Source: Geosiphon pyriformis (lineage: Eukaryota; Glomeromycota; Glomeromycetes; Archaeosporales; Geosiphonaceae). Taken from it: a stretch of DNA of 34,173 nt. Shown here piece after piece: positions 9,640 to 20,465 of the stretch (positions are counted from its first letter, which is position 1; every line of letters begins with the position of its first letter). The position numbers were made by a program, and so were the translations under genes. Where the stretch lies: positions 2,552,656 to 2,586,828 of the forward strand of contig JAAOMT010000128.1 of assembly GCA_016748015.1 (NCBI GenBank), read 5' to 3'. The notes below the pieces were generated by a model. The model was not told where the DNA came from and did no database searches. It saw nothing but the letters and a program-made list of their open reading frames with translations.

Positions 9640-10134
9640 ATTCCAATTGAGTGTAACATTGGTTTTAAATAGCCAGTTGTTATCAATAAGAGCTTGGTAT
9701 TGCATAGTTTCTATTACCATAACTTTAATTAATGTAATAATACCATTTACTTTGAAGAAAAAGTTGTTAATTTTACCAATAAGAATCTTGGTCATTTTAT
9801 TAGCTATAATAATTCTGATATTGGCAGCACAATCAATTCAATAACCTAATTTGTCCATAAGTTGTTATGTGATAATACTGTCTGCTAATTTACTATCAAA
9901 GATTAGCTTGATAAATTGGCTATTAACTTTAGCATTAGTAAACATAGTGATAATTGATTTGGTGTTAAAAATAACTTTATTAAATAGAAATGTTATTGCT
10001 AATTTTTTTAATTTAAAAAGAAAAATGGCTGCAAATAACTTGTCTTTGGTAACTGTTGCTGGTGTAATATTGTTGGTGAGTAGTATTAAGTTGGTTTTTA
10101 AGTTGTTAGATGAATTGTTTTCTGGAGTAATCAA
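9640..10134 (-). pseudogene. Relic gypsy aspartic protease (E3-like family)
   Basis: The minus strand from 10134 is open for 89 codons and ends QFIKLIFDSKLADSIIT, which lines up with RLILDNGSARSIIT of E3 at about 32405. The DNA to the left (9640-9860) also aligns base by base with E3 at 32160-32350, including AGCCAGTTGTTATCAATAAG for the E3 stretch AGCCAATCATTTCCAACAAG. The active-site Gly is Lys and several frames are broken, so it is dead. Confidence 0.6.
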
Positions 10135-11700
10135 AAGACTTAAATAGGTTTAAAAATTTAAGTTTTGAGTATACCTATTTTCCAAACTCCACTGGCATAA
10201 TCTTGATGACTGGTTTAAAAAACTGGAAATTAATTAATATATAACTATTATTGATTGCTAGTCCTGTTGAATGTGTATAATTTCTCAGTTTTTAGTTTTT
10301 AGTTTTTAGTTGGTATTTGAGTTAAGTTTTGTGACAGTGTTTAAATTAGTTGGGATTAATAAATTATTTGTGGCTGTGATTAATAGATTATTAGTACTAG
10401 AATTTGATAAATAGGAGATATATATATTGGTTATTGTATTATTAGTACATAATGAAATTGGTATAATTCTAATAATAAATTTTTGGCATAATTCTGGATT
10501 TAAAATCTGTAATCAAAGTTTTAATATTGATTTTTTGATTATTGATTATTAAATCTGAAGTGTTAATCTGCTTTTAAATGATCTTGTTTACCATAATAAT
10601 AATAATTACATATTTTTTATTGTTATAGTAGATTTCAAAATAATAATGGTATTGGATGTGACTAATTTTAAAAATAATTGAAGTTTTTTTGGCTGTCACA
10701 ATATTGAAGAAGTTGATAAATAACTTAATTGTTAGCTAAGTATTTTTCTAATTTCTGGTTAATGGAGTCATTGAATTATTTTAGCTTAGAATTCAATTCA
10801 GATAATCTGTTTATCAATAAATTTACAGCTTAAATGTGATTGGCTTCAAGTTTGGCTGATTTAAAATCTCTAATATGTATAATTACATTTTAAAAAGTAT
10901 TTGAATATATTAGACATATTTATTGTAACAAGCTGCTGTGTAATCTACAAATAAATTGATTCAAAATTTGCAGTACTGTGAAATAGTCAGTGTTGATTGC
11001 TTGGATTTGACACAAATTTTGTAGAAATGCAGTTTTAAATACATCAAAATCTTGGAATTTGTTTACAAAATTTTAATACTATAAGTTGGTAGTGTTTTAG
11101 AGAAAGTATAAAATGACTTAAAGTGCTTTGTTATCATCCCATCTATTGGCTGTAATGGCTTTTTTTACATTATTTAATTATGCTTGGGCATTATTTTCTT
11201 TGTCTATAAATTTTTTTAATTTGACAATAGGTGTATATGTTATTGGTACAAGTTGTTATTATTGTAGTTGTTATTAAGATTGTTGTTATTGTGCAGCAAT
11301 TGGTACAACTGGTGAATCAATTATAATAACAGAAAATAAGTTTTGTTAAAAAATAGAAACAAAGTTTGGTTTGTTTAGATTAAACTGGATTTGAACAATT
11401 AGAGTTTGTATTTTCAGATTATTTAAGATCAGATTTTAATTATTATTTCTCTAATTATTGTCTTTTTTTTTTCTGATTTAGTATCTTCCCAATAATTGAT
11501 AGATTCGAAATTTGGTTAAAGTAGTAGTGATCAAAGTTCTAATAGTATTGTTAGTTATGATTTAAATTCTTCAAAAAAATTACTGTAAATTTCTAATAAT
11601 TTGGTTTTTTCTTGTTTATTTTAAAATAATATTTTTGCTAATGATGTTTTCATTGTTAATATTAATGTGAATTCTGATAGTTGATGTTGATGTTGGTTTT
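10135..11700 (-). pseudogene. Relic gypsy gag (E3-like family), heavily decayed
   Basis: Only short blocks can be aligned. CATCCCATCTATTGGCTGTA near 11136 matches the E3 gag block CATTCCATCCATTTGCATCT at 33640, and AATAAATTGATTCAAAATTTG near 10950 matches TGATAAATTGATCCAAGATT in E3 at 33341. The order protease then gag, moving right, is that of a minus-strand element. No open frame longer than about 60 codons survives. The zinc knuckle is not recognisable. Confidence 0.45.
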
Positions 11701-11716
11701 TTGTTAAATTATATCT

Positions 11717-11797
11717 TATAAAAAGCACCAAATATTACAAATAATTAATTAAAATGTTAAAACAAATAACAAACTTGTAATTTGGTGCTTAATAGCT
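11717..11797 (+). repeat. Inverted-repeat arm (partner at 12620-12695)
   Basis: The reverse complement, CTATTAAGCACCAAATTACA and onward, aligns with CTATTAAGCACTAAATTACA at 12625, so the arms enclose repeat X copy B. The left arm is also internally self-complementary (GCACCAAAT...ATTTGGTGC). Confidence 0.5.
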
Positions 11798-12009
11798 GAT
11801 AATATTAGTAATTTCTAAAAATTTTAGAGTTTGAAAGTTTTGGTTGAGTTTTTTGTTTAATGAACAGAAATTCAATTGATAATTTTTTCTGTAAATTTTT
11901 TTTTTCAGCATGATAGCCAATTTATTCTGGCAGTTATGCTCTTTTAATAAGCTATCCTTAAATTTTTACTCTTGTTCTTGGGTTTTTTACCAAACTATTT
12001 TTAACATCA

Positions 12010-12575
12010 AATACTCAGTGCTTAATATTTTTAATCAATTAGTAAACAACAAAGAAAGAAAATAAAAAAAAATAAAAAAAATAAAAAAAGAAAAGAAAAA
12101 ATTAGTATCTTATCAATAGCTGTGATCAAAAGTTATTGGTTCAGTGTGATTAAGTATTGAATTTTATCAACATAGAATGTTAATAAGTAAAATAGATTAA
12201 TATTTTTTTAATCAAGTAATAATAATATGAATTTAAGTAATAATAAATATTTTATTAATATGAAAATAATTCTACTTTAAGTTATAAAAAACTATTTTTT
12301 AAAGAAAAAAGTATTGTTTTTTTTAAACTCTAATGAATTCTATTTATTCTATTAAATTTTTTTGAAATTATTTTTTCTGTTTTTAATACTCTTATTATAT
12401 ATATATAATTTATGTTATATAAGATTCCTTAAAATATGGTAATTCTTTGAAAAAAATTCTGGAATTCTGGAATTCTGGAATTTTTTTTTAATTATGTCTA
12501 TTTTTAATTGGCTATTTTATTTATTATTATAATTTCTAATTTCTATAAGTAACACTATTATACAAAAAATTCAAC
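12010..12575. repeat. Repeat X copy B (uninterrupted)
   Basis: This is the full-length partner of copy A (4020-4387 plus 8637-8830) in the same orientation. It lacks the pogo insertion and therefore works as a paralogous empty site. It includes the AG-rich tract 12045-12100 and the repeated GGAATTCTGGAATTCTGGAA near 12460. It is probably an LTR by its similarity to 3033-3310. Confidence 0.75.
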
Positions 12576-12619
12576 TAAAATTTTTAGATCATAAAAATCT
12601 TTAAAAATTAACAGAACTA

Positions 12620-12695
12620 TTAACTATTAAGCACTAAATTACAAATTTGTTATTTATTTCAATACTTAAATAATCATCTGTAATAATATGTTTTA
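12620..12695 (-). repeat. Inverted-repeat arm (partner at 11717-11797)
   Basis: Aligned by eye as the reverse complement of the left arm with about 75% match over the first 45 bases, weaker beyond. It could be the ends of a small transposon carrying repeat X copy B, or two opposed copies of an older repeat. Confidence 0.45.
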
Positions 12696-12883
12696 TTTTT
12701 TATTCACCTAATTTTGGTTATTGTTTTTGGTTTGCTTTGATTATATTTGGCTTACAAAGTAATTTAGATGCTATTATTGTTAAAACTAGTACTTTAAAAA
12801 AATATTACATTTAATAGAAAACTCCTAAATATTAATATTGCTTTAAATATTAAGACTTAAACCATTTAACTGTTGATTATAAA

Positions 12884-13237
12884 GTGTTTTTATCTTTTTT
12901 TTCCAAAAATTCCAAAGCTTTTATGTTTTGTTTTATTAATATCAAGGCTTATATCAAGACTGTTATTCTTTTATCTTCTTTAGTTTTTAATTCTTTAGTT
13001 GGCTTTGCTTTTTTTACTAATATATTGGTTGATGTTTTTGGAGTTTTTTCTCAGTTGGTCTTTTTAAAATCTGATTTGACCAAGTTTTCTGCATTAGTCA
13101 AATTTATTATTAAGCCAATTAGATTTTTAATTGCTGTATTTGAACAATTAATTAATGATAATCTGGTTTTAAATAGTGTACTTGGTCTTAAAATCAATAA
13201 GATTTTGGTACATATGAGTACTTTTAGCAGAAAATAA
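12884..13237 (-). pseudogene. Probable relic gypsy protease, minus strand
   Basis: The plus strand happens to be open here for 117 codons, but its composition (Phe/Leu/Ile) is what T-rich antisense DNA gives. On the minus strand, 13215-13165 reads TKILLILRPSTLFKTRLSLI, resembling the LILDNGSARS active-site region. The distance from there to a GTTATTCTTTTATCTTC block at about 12960 equals the distance between matching blocks in E1 (285 to 75). The alignment is by eye and weak. Confidence 0.4.
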
Positions 13238-13418
13238 TTGTGTTAAAAACTGAGTATGACTATAAAAATATTAATATATTTAGTTTTTATGTGGATCTAT
13301 TTGTTGTTAATAATGACATGTTTTTTAACTTGATATTATTATAAAAACATAAACCTATTAGTATCAAGTCTGATGTTTTAAAAACAGCCAAATGGCTGGT
13401 TGAATTGGTTAGTAATAG
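13238..13418. other. Short AT-rich gap before E2
   Basis: No gene is visible. It ends in AATAG, the left target-site copy of E2. Confidence 0.5.
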
Positions 13419-14141
13419 TGTTATGATTGAAACTTATACTTTTTATTAATTATCACATGTATTAGCCACTAATGTTATATAAATTAGCCACTTTATTTTT
13501 AGAAAGTAATTATTGATCTGATTAATGACCTGACTATTGACCTGATTATTGACCTGATTATTGACCTAATCAATGAACTGATTATTGATTTGATTATTGA
13601 CCTGATCATTGACCACTTTTGATAACTATATAAGTAATGAATCTCTTAGCTATAGAAAAGTATATAAGAATAAAAGAAATAAAAGAAATAAAAATAACAA
13701 CTTTCATCTTAATCATTCTCTTATTGCTAAATTCTCTTTCCTTACCTTTAAGTATCTAAACATCTTAGGATAAAAGATTACTTGTTGGTTATTTCCTACC
13801 TTTTTCCTAAAATGTATAATTGCAGCATTTGAAAATTATTGAATAAAATATAACTGAAGAGTACATTTGATACCTGATATTGAATTCTAAAAGTGCTGAC
13901 ATAAGGCATAGAATTATACCAGTATGTGATTATTTGTTGACAATATGGACTATCTCTCTATCTTCAGATTTTCTGGTTATCTTTAAAAAGTACAGTGACT
14001 GAGATATTTTATGAGACTTGCACATTGAATTCATACTTATTTAATTCACTTTTTGAAGTTGAATTCTCTTTGATTCTTTTTATTACTCTACAATTCTGTT
14101 TTCCCTTGCTATTTGTTAACTTGTTACTCCAACTTATAACA
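13419..14141 (+). repeat. 5' LTR of E2
   Basis: It runs from TGTTATGATTGAAAC to ACTTATAACA, 723 bp. It is longer than the 3' LTR (644 bp) mainly because of a 12-bp tandem array in its U3 region. The downstream part (13640-14141) aligns well with the other LTR, including ATTTGATACCTGATATTGAA and the ACTCCAAC...TAACA end. Confidence 0.93.
13513..13615 (+). repeat. 12-bp minisatellite in the E2 5' LTR
   Basis: There are about 8.5 head-to-tail units with consensus TTGACCTGATTA; unit starts at 13513, 13525, 13537, 13549, 13561, 13573, 13585, 13597 and 13609. The 3' LTR has only about two units near 20555-20578, and the E1 LTR about four. Confidence 0.9.
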
Positions 14142-14147
14142 TAAAAG

Positions 14148-14164
14148 TAGTGCTTCCTGTGAGG
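14148..14164 (+). promoter_or_regulatory. Decayed primer-binding site of E2
   Basis: TAGTGCTTCCTGTGAGG follows the LTR by six bases, matching the E1 candidate TGGTGCTCCCTGTGAGG with one G-to-A and one C-to-T change. Confidence 0.55.
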
Positions 14165-14193
14165 TTGTCAAAATCCATTTTGTTTTCTATTGT

Positions 14194-15743
14194 ATAGGTA
14201 ATTATTTATACTTGTCACAACAATCAGAAGAACACTTTGAAACACACAACAAAAACAATCTAGACTTTATTGAACTCAATCCTTTGTCCTCCTGCTTGAT
14301 TTGTTTTTCCATTAAAAAACAATCCAGCAGACAATTTCAAGACTTTTAGAACTGGTTTCTAAACAAGCATTTAGCTGAAATCTACACAACTTATACAAAC
14401 TATTACTTTGATTAAGCTTATTTTAAAGACAACTTTAAAGAAAGAAACAACAGTATTAATTAGCTCTTATATTCTACAACCTTTAAACAACAGCCCTCTG
14501 ATTTTGAATATCTGAATTATCAAATCCACATTTGGATTGCTGCTCATCAATCAACTGAAACTCTTCTTAAAACAGAAGAAGAAAGCTATTAAACCACTTC
14601 TGTTTTTGATCTTTTTTCAAGTGAATTAAAACACTTCACACAAACAGTTACACCTGAACCAATGGCTTAAGACTCTTTACAACAAACCATTCTGATTACT
14701 CTCCAAGGTATACAGACTGTTTTAGAGCGAAGAAACAACATCCCATTACCATTATTCAGAGGTAATGCCCAAGATCCAATTAAATAGCTGGATGATTTTG
14801 AAAGAGCTGCCACAGCAAATCAATATGATAATAAATACAAGTTCCAAATCGTTGGTGGCTACTTCCAAAGCTCTTTTACTACTTGGTTCTTATAAAAAAC
14901 CAATGCCAATGCTTAGCAAAGAATCATTAGATGGACACCAGCAAACGCTGGAGAAGATAACACCTCTTTCACTACTCAGTTTGAAACAAAATTTAGAACT
15001 CTTATCTTGATATCCAAATGGCACATAGAGTTGAAAAAAAAAACCCAAGGCCCAGGAGAAATAGTAACTAAATATGCTAAAGCCATTAGAAAACTAATTA
15101 AGTATGTAGACTCTGATAGAAATTAGACAGAAGAGCAAAAGATTTATTCCTTCACAAAAAAATTGAAAACTGACCTTTCATATGCTCTTTGGTTTCTCCT
15201 GGCCCTAAAAAATAATCCCACAATAGATATGGCCATTGAACTTGCCCAGAGAATAGAAAACAACAAAAAAATGCACCTAGGATCTACTCTTCCAGTTTTT
15301 GCTCCTGCTTCTGCCATGGTTCCAGCTTTACAAATGACTGCTACTTTTTTTGCCATTTACACTTAAGACTTCAATGAACAATTAATAGACAGACTTATTG
15401 CTAATCTTGTTTGGCTATTAGAACCATTAGCCCAAGCAGTCAAAGACAACCAGTAATTCCAAAGAACCAGATTTGAACTCTGTTTCAATTAGCCCCAACA
15501 ACCACCATATCAAAGACAACAAAATTGTAGTCCACCTGTGTACTATCACTGTAGACTAACTGGACACTTTTCCAGAGACTGTAACAATTTTCCATTGCCC
15601 CCTTCAGCTTCTAGAAATAATGACACCCAGAATAACAAACCCAACAATAATAATATTTCTAATCAAAAACCCAATCATGCCAACATTAATTTCTTTGGAA
15701 AGGATTCCTTAGTTAAAGCTACTGTTTATTAGCCTTTAATTTA
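14194..15743 (+). pseudogene. gag: E2 gag, start codon lost and multiple stops
   Basis: It aligns with E1 gag throughout. The initiator is ATA at 14194 where E1 has ATG. Stops replace Gln, Trp and similar codons: for example AAT TAG ACA at 15121 against AAT TGG ACA in E1, and CAG TAA TTC near 15453 against CAA CAA/CAG. The zinc knuckle near 15540 reads YYHCRLTGHFSRDC; the first Cys is Tyr (TGC to TAC). The most intact segment is 15163-15366, DLSYALWFLLALKNNPTIDM and onward. The gag end has CCT TTA ATT TAG, so the slippery heptamer seen in E1 is destroyed. Confidence 0.9.
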
Positions 15744-16600
15744 GTAGGCGTACTTCCAAAGGGTGAAAGTGCAAGCAAACCAGAAAAAAACTCCTTTTAC
15801 ATCTTTAACCTAACTGATAATAACCATGATATAAATGAACTGGCAATCAATATTTCTGACTTAACAAGAAAGAAAAAGAAAGCCAAGATTGATTTCATTT
15901 TAGATCTCAACAAAGTCTTAACTTCTACTACTGACAACAATGAGCCACTAAAGACTAAAGTTTTTAAAAATTCTCCAAAATTGGAACCTTTAGAAATAGT
16001 ACAAAAATCTGGCCCCTATTTTGTTGTTAAAAATCTTATAAAAACTCCAGCACACATTATATTTGGCCAATTAATAACTCATTCACAGTTCAGAAAAGAT
16101 CATCACAAATCATTAATACCAAAGAAAAAAACACCAATAAGTGTTCTCATCAAGCTGGACTTGTTGACAACAGCAATGTTACTCCTTTGATTTGTAAAGC
16201 CCAAGTGGCTGGCTACTTTATTGATTTGATTCTAAATAGTGAATTATCTGTTAGTGTAATTGCCAAACACTTTCTGGAAGCCATTGAAAAAAAGATTGAT
16301 GAACCTTCTACCTGGCCTATAATCAATATACATAATAACAAAAAGAAAAATCTAGGTATAGCCAAAGCTGTTCCTGTTAGCATCAATAATATTAGCATTG
16401 AAACAGACATGAAAGTATTTGAAGCAAAAAAATATACTATTATTGTTAGTAATGAGTGGCTTAAGAAAGCCAAAGCACTACTTGATTATAAACTTTGCAA
16501 GCTAATCATCAGATGTGATAAGAAACCTATTGTGATTAAATGCCATCATTGGACAACTCTTCCAATAACCAAACAGAACCAAGAAGAAAAATAATCAGAT
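15744..16600 (+). pseudogene. pol: E2 pol: linker and aspartic protease
   Basis: The linker block KSGPYFVVKNLIKTPAHI (about 16006) matches E1. Protease is open from 16187 to 16594: QVAGYFIDLILNSELSVSVI has NSE where retropepsins have D[ST]G, so both the Asp and the Gly are changed. The later YTIIVSNEWLKKAKALL segment is intact. A frameshift near 16175 separates linker and protease. The protein would have cut the Gag-Pol precursor; this copy cannot. Confidence 0.85.
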
Positions 16601-17200
16601 GAATCAGATAATGATGAAAATGATAATGAAGAAGATCAAGAAAAATAAGAAGAAACTGCTAAACTTGCCTATACCATCTTTACCAACAATGGCAAGCCAC
16701 TGGACAATATTAAAGCTGACAAAAAAAGAATCATAGTAAATAACAAGCTGATCTGCTGGCCCTACTATGACATCTTCAGAAGAACTTTTGATAGAAAACC
16801 TGGCAAGAAAGCCAAATACAGCTATTGGTGGCATAGTTCTTGTGCCAGATGCTAGTGTAATAAACCTTTGTATTTTCCTAGTGATGAATGCAAGTCCTGC
16901 CTAATCTATTACAAAGATTGGGAGCCAATTAATTTGATACCTAGAAAAGAATTAAAAGAAGTACAAAAGTTTTTTGAGAGTAAACCACCTGAAATTCAAT
17001 CTCTAGTTGTAGAACAAAGAGAACCTTCTCTTAAAGAAAGAAAAGTGGTCATTGAAAATCTGTTGGCTAGAAATAGCCCAGTTATTTCAAAAGAAGATGA
17101 TACACCTGAACGAACTTATGTGATACAACATACCATCATCACAAAAAAAACTCATTCCATTTATTTAAAGCCTTATCAATCCAATTGACACAATGATGAG
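16601..17200 (+). pseudogene. E2 pol: spacer with possible zinc-binding Cys pairs, protease-RT linker
   Basis: After an acidic run (16600-16650), one frame gives WWHSSCARC, a TAG, then CNKPLYFPSDECKSCLIYYK, a CxxC/CxxC-like arrangement similar in position to the zinc segment of E3. The open stretch 16868-17188 ends RTYVIQHTIITKKTHSIYLK, the usual lead-in to gypsy RT (HxIxT...). Confidence 0.6.
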
Positions 17201-18420
17201 TTTATCAAAAAAGAGATAAACAGGATAAAAAATTTTGGATTCATACAAAAAACCAAGAGTGAATGGGCTTTCCCAGTTGTAGTGATATCCAAGAAAAGTG
17301 GAACTCTATGCTTCTGTGTTGACTATTGCCAATTAAATGCCATTACTATAAGAGACATGTACCCATTCTCCAAAATTAATGCAATACTAGATAAATTCAA
17401 TGATGCTGCTTTCTTTTTAACTATTAACTTAACTACTGGATTCTGGCAAGTAGAGATAGATCCAAAAAGCAGAAAGAAAACTGCCTTTATTACCAAGTAT
17501 GACATCTATGAATTCATAGTTATGCCTTTTGGTCTCACCAATGCTCCTTCTACCTTTCAACATCTAATGAATAAAGTGTTTGAAACAGTAAAAAAAACTT
17601 TGTTCTGGTTTACTTGGACGACATAATGGTATATTCAAAAACCTAGAATAAATATCTTGAACATTTACAGAAGGTTTTTGACCTGCTTAAAAATACTGGC
17701 TTTAAGATCAATCCAATCAAATCTTTCTTTGGATGCCAATTCACCCAGTTCCTTGGTTATTTTATTACAAAAGATGGAATCTTTCCTGACCTAGCTAAAG
17801 TTGAAAAAGTTCAGAACATTAGACAACCAATGAATGTTTCTAAACTATACTCTTTCCTTGGTTTGGCCTCTTACTATTGCAAATTTATTAAGAATTTCTC
17901 CAAAATTGCCTTTTCTTTCAATTAACTACTCAAAAAAAATGTCAATTATTACTGGAGCACTTATCAACAAAAAGCTTTTGAAATTCTGAAGGAAAAACTT
18001 GTTACTGAAGCAATTCTCAAGCAACCTGATCTGGACCAATCTTTTATCCTTCACACTGATACATCTGGCTATGGACTTGGTGCTGTTTTTTTACAGAAAG
18101 ATGAAAATGGCAGAGAATATGCCATAGCATATGCCAGTAGATCCCTCATACCAGCAGAAAAAAACTATTCAGTTACTGAACAAGAATGTCTAGCAGTAGT
18201 TTAGACTACTAGCTACTGGGATCAATATCTTCTTGGTGCAAAATTTTTAGTGATAACAAATCATCAAGCCTTGGTTTGGCTGCACAATAAAAAGAAACTG
18301 GAACACAAACAAATAACTTGCTAAATACTCTACTTGGATGAATTCGACTATGATATTCAATACTGCAAAAGAGCAAATTATCAAAATACTAATGCTCTTT
18401 CTAGACTTACCATCCAGTAA
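17201..18420 (+). pseudogene. pol: E2 pol: reverse transcriptase and RNase H
   Basis: RT begins KSGTLCFCVDYCQLNAIT (Arg of the usual DYRxLN changed to Cys), then LTTGFWQVEIDPKSRKKTAF, MPFGLTNAPSTFQHLM, and, after a one-base frameshift at the A/T run near 17600, VYLDDIMVYS with the YLDD catalytic pair kept. The thumb region runs FLGYFITKDGIFPD and FLGLASYYCKFIKNFSK. RNase H has LHTDTSGYGLGAVF (Asp kept), VTEQECLAVV (Glu kept) and VITNHQALVWL, where the third Asp is Asn. Stops at 17644, 17923, 18202 and 18322 fit transitions from CAA/TGG-type codons. The role would be cDNA synthesis in cytoplasmic particles. Confidence 0.92.
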
Positions 18421-18539
18421 TAGTACAACCTCTCAAACCAAACCAACTTAATTATTAGTAACTTCTTTACAAACAAACATAATAATAAACTTGAACAACT
18501 ACTCTGCCTTAATGAAATTTTTGGGTAAAGGACAATACT

Positions 18540-19790
18540 GACCAGAATACACTCAACAGCAAAGAGAACATTTGTGCAAACAATTAAATTTCTATTTGAT
18601 CTGCCAGAATCAATTATATAAAAAAAACAGAAAAAATCCTGACCACCCTCAAAAAGTCATCAGATTTGAAGAAAAAGAAATTATAATATACAACATGTAC
18701 ATTAATTTATTAACTAAACACTTTAGAAAAACAAAGACAATTCAGAAAACTTTAGCTCACTATTATTGGCCTATCTTAGGAAAAAACATTGCTGAATATA
18801 TCAAAATCTGTGACATCTGCCAAAGAAAAGGCAAACTCAATCACAAAGAAGATATCCATTCAATCTCTGTTGGTCAACCATTTGACAGAATTGGTATAGA
18901 TGTTGTTAGATCTTTAACAATAACTTCTAATGGCAACAGATACATTATTACAGCTACCAATTATTTTACAAAGTGGGTAGAAACAAGAACCACTCCAGAC
19001 CAAACAGCAGTCTCAATAGCCAATTTCATTTATGAAGATATTATTTGCCATCATAACTGTCCCAAAGAACTTTTATCTGATAGAAAAAGAGCTTTTTTCA
19101 GTATACTGGTTGAAGAACTTTGTAGAAAAATGGGAATATGTCATAAATTTTCCTCTTTTTATCACCTCCAAACAAATGGTCTAGTGGAATGTTTTAATAA
19201 AACACTATGTGAAACCCTAGCCAAAACCAGTAAAGAAACAAACTTATGAGACAAAGTATTGCTTTTAGCTTTGTTTGTTTATAAAACTGTAAATCATGAC
19301 ATAACAAATTATGAACTTTTTTATCTGCTCTATGAACACATGGCAATACTACCAATAGAAACTGACATTGAAATAATACCCTTTGAAAAAATCACAATAG
19401 GAAATTACAAAAACATTTTGCAAAAAAAACTTGATACTATTCTTAACTCCTTGGTAGAAGCATGAATAATTGCTTTTAAAAAAATAAAACAGTTTTAAAA
19501 AAAGCTTAAGAAAAAGAAAACCTATAAAATACTTTCTTTAAGTGTTACTGACTTGGTATTAAAATACCATTTTGACAGAGATAATGTTTATGGTGATAAA
19601 TTTTTTAGCCAATAAAAAGGATCTTTTATAGTCAACAAAGTTTTGAACAATGGTTTTTATATTCTTCAAGATCAATTTAAAACAATCTTTAATGATCATT
19701 CTGTTCATGGTACATGACTCAAGAAATATCATAAACAACCTGATTGGCTGCCTGTTGTGGTAATATCGACTCAAATAATCAGCAAAAATC
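18540..19790 (+). pseudogene. pol: E2 pol: integrase (HHCC, DD35E core, GPY/F-like C-terminus)
   Basis: The segment 18572-19249 is open for 225 codons. The zinc domain shows HFRKTKTIQKTLAHYYWP and CDICQRK (H2C2). The core has FDRIGIDVV (Asp kept), LLSDRKRAFF (Asp kept) and TNGLVECFNKTL (Glu kept), with 35 residues between the second Asp and the Glu. TGA at 19247 interrupts it, then 19259-19465 continues with LLALFVYKTVNHDITNYE. The C-terminus beyond 19500 is broken by stops but still reads QWKGSFIVNKVLNNGFYILQ-like sequence (Trp now TAA or TAG), resembling a GPY/F module. It would insert the cDNA; the catalytic triad is intact although the gene is broken. Confidence 0.9.
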
Positions 19791-19839
19791 AAGTATAAAT
19801 AAATGCATCATTTTTAAAACAGAGATATCTTCAATCAAC

Positions 19840-20406
19840 ATGAACAATTATTTTCTGGATCAAAACATTCAAAATGTCTTCTATACTTTTCATGAGTATT
19901 GGATCAAAAACTATCCAAATGCTATTCTGACTATTGGAAAACAAACCACTATAACTGATAACAGTAGAACACATATTGTTATTAGACCAAAAAAAACTAC
20001 TACTAAAAGAGAAAAAATTGGTAATAAAATGAATAAATATCTGTTAAAAAGTATAACAGCAGCTATATTTCTATCTTCCAACACAATTGGAAAAACACTC
20101 CAAAAAATCTTATTCATAAACAAAAACTTATTATGTAAAAGACAATTAGAACTCTATAGTCATCTTGGTAAAATTATAGAAGATATAAAACTCATGAAGA
20201 AAACAACTTTAGAGATACAGGCAGAAATTTTGGGCATTATATGGTTAGATATTCCAAGGGTTTTAACTATTGCTAAAAAAGCCAAAACTCTAATACAAAG
20301 ATTTGGTCTCTTGGATACAAAACTCATTTCATTTCAAGTGTTATATATCTTATCTACAAAAGACTTCAACAAACTAGTTAGCTTTGAGTTAGATAAAACT
20401 CTTTAA
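19840..20406 (+). CDS. E2 third ORF downstream of integrase, unknown function (188 aa)
   Basis: The first Met of an open frame is at 19840; the frame is open from 19744. It starts MNNYFLDQNIQNVFYTFHEY and is basic and helical-looking, with NSRTHIVIRPKKTTTKREK in the middle and ILSTKDFNKLVSFELDKTL at the end. There is no signal peptide and no convincing transmembrane segment, so it is not envelope-like. I do not recognise the family. It stays open for 188 codons in an element whose gag and pol are full of stops, which is either luck or later or weaker mutation here. E3 has a comparable ORF at the same place (26548-27300) with a vaguely similar start (QNIQQIF). Nuclear or accessory roles are only guesses. 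Confidence 0.6.
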   Translation: MNNYFLDQNIQNVFYTFHEYWIKNYPNAILTIGKQTTITDNSRTHIVIRPKKTTTKREKIGNKMNKYLLKSITAAIFLSSNTIGKTLQKILFINKNLLCKRQLELYSHLGKIIEDIKLMKKTTLEIQAEILGIIWLDIPRVLTIAKKAKTLIQRFGLLDTKLISFQVLYILSTKDFNKLVSFELDKTL

Positions 20407-20454
20407 ATAGATTACACCATAAATAGCTTGATTTTGCTGGAATTCAATCTCTTT

Positions 20455-20465
20455 GAAGAAGATGA
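20455..20465 (+). promoter_or_regulatory. Polypurine tract of E2
   Basis: GAAGAAGATGA abuts the 3' LTR start (TGTTATG at 20466), the expected place for the plus-strand primer. Confidence 0.55.

Noticed and set aside
9647-10147. Plus-strand hydrophobic ORFs resembling small membrane proteins
   Set aside because: The minus strand carries a protease relic (LIFDSKLADSIIT), so the hydrophobic plus frames are shadows.
12884-13237. Plus-strand 117-codon ORF with many Phe/Leu/Ile, suggestive of a membrane protein
   Set aside because: T-rich antisense of decayed gypsy sequence produces this; the minus strand aligns with protease and no plus-strand start context or domain is present.
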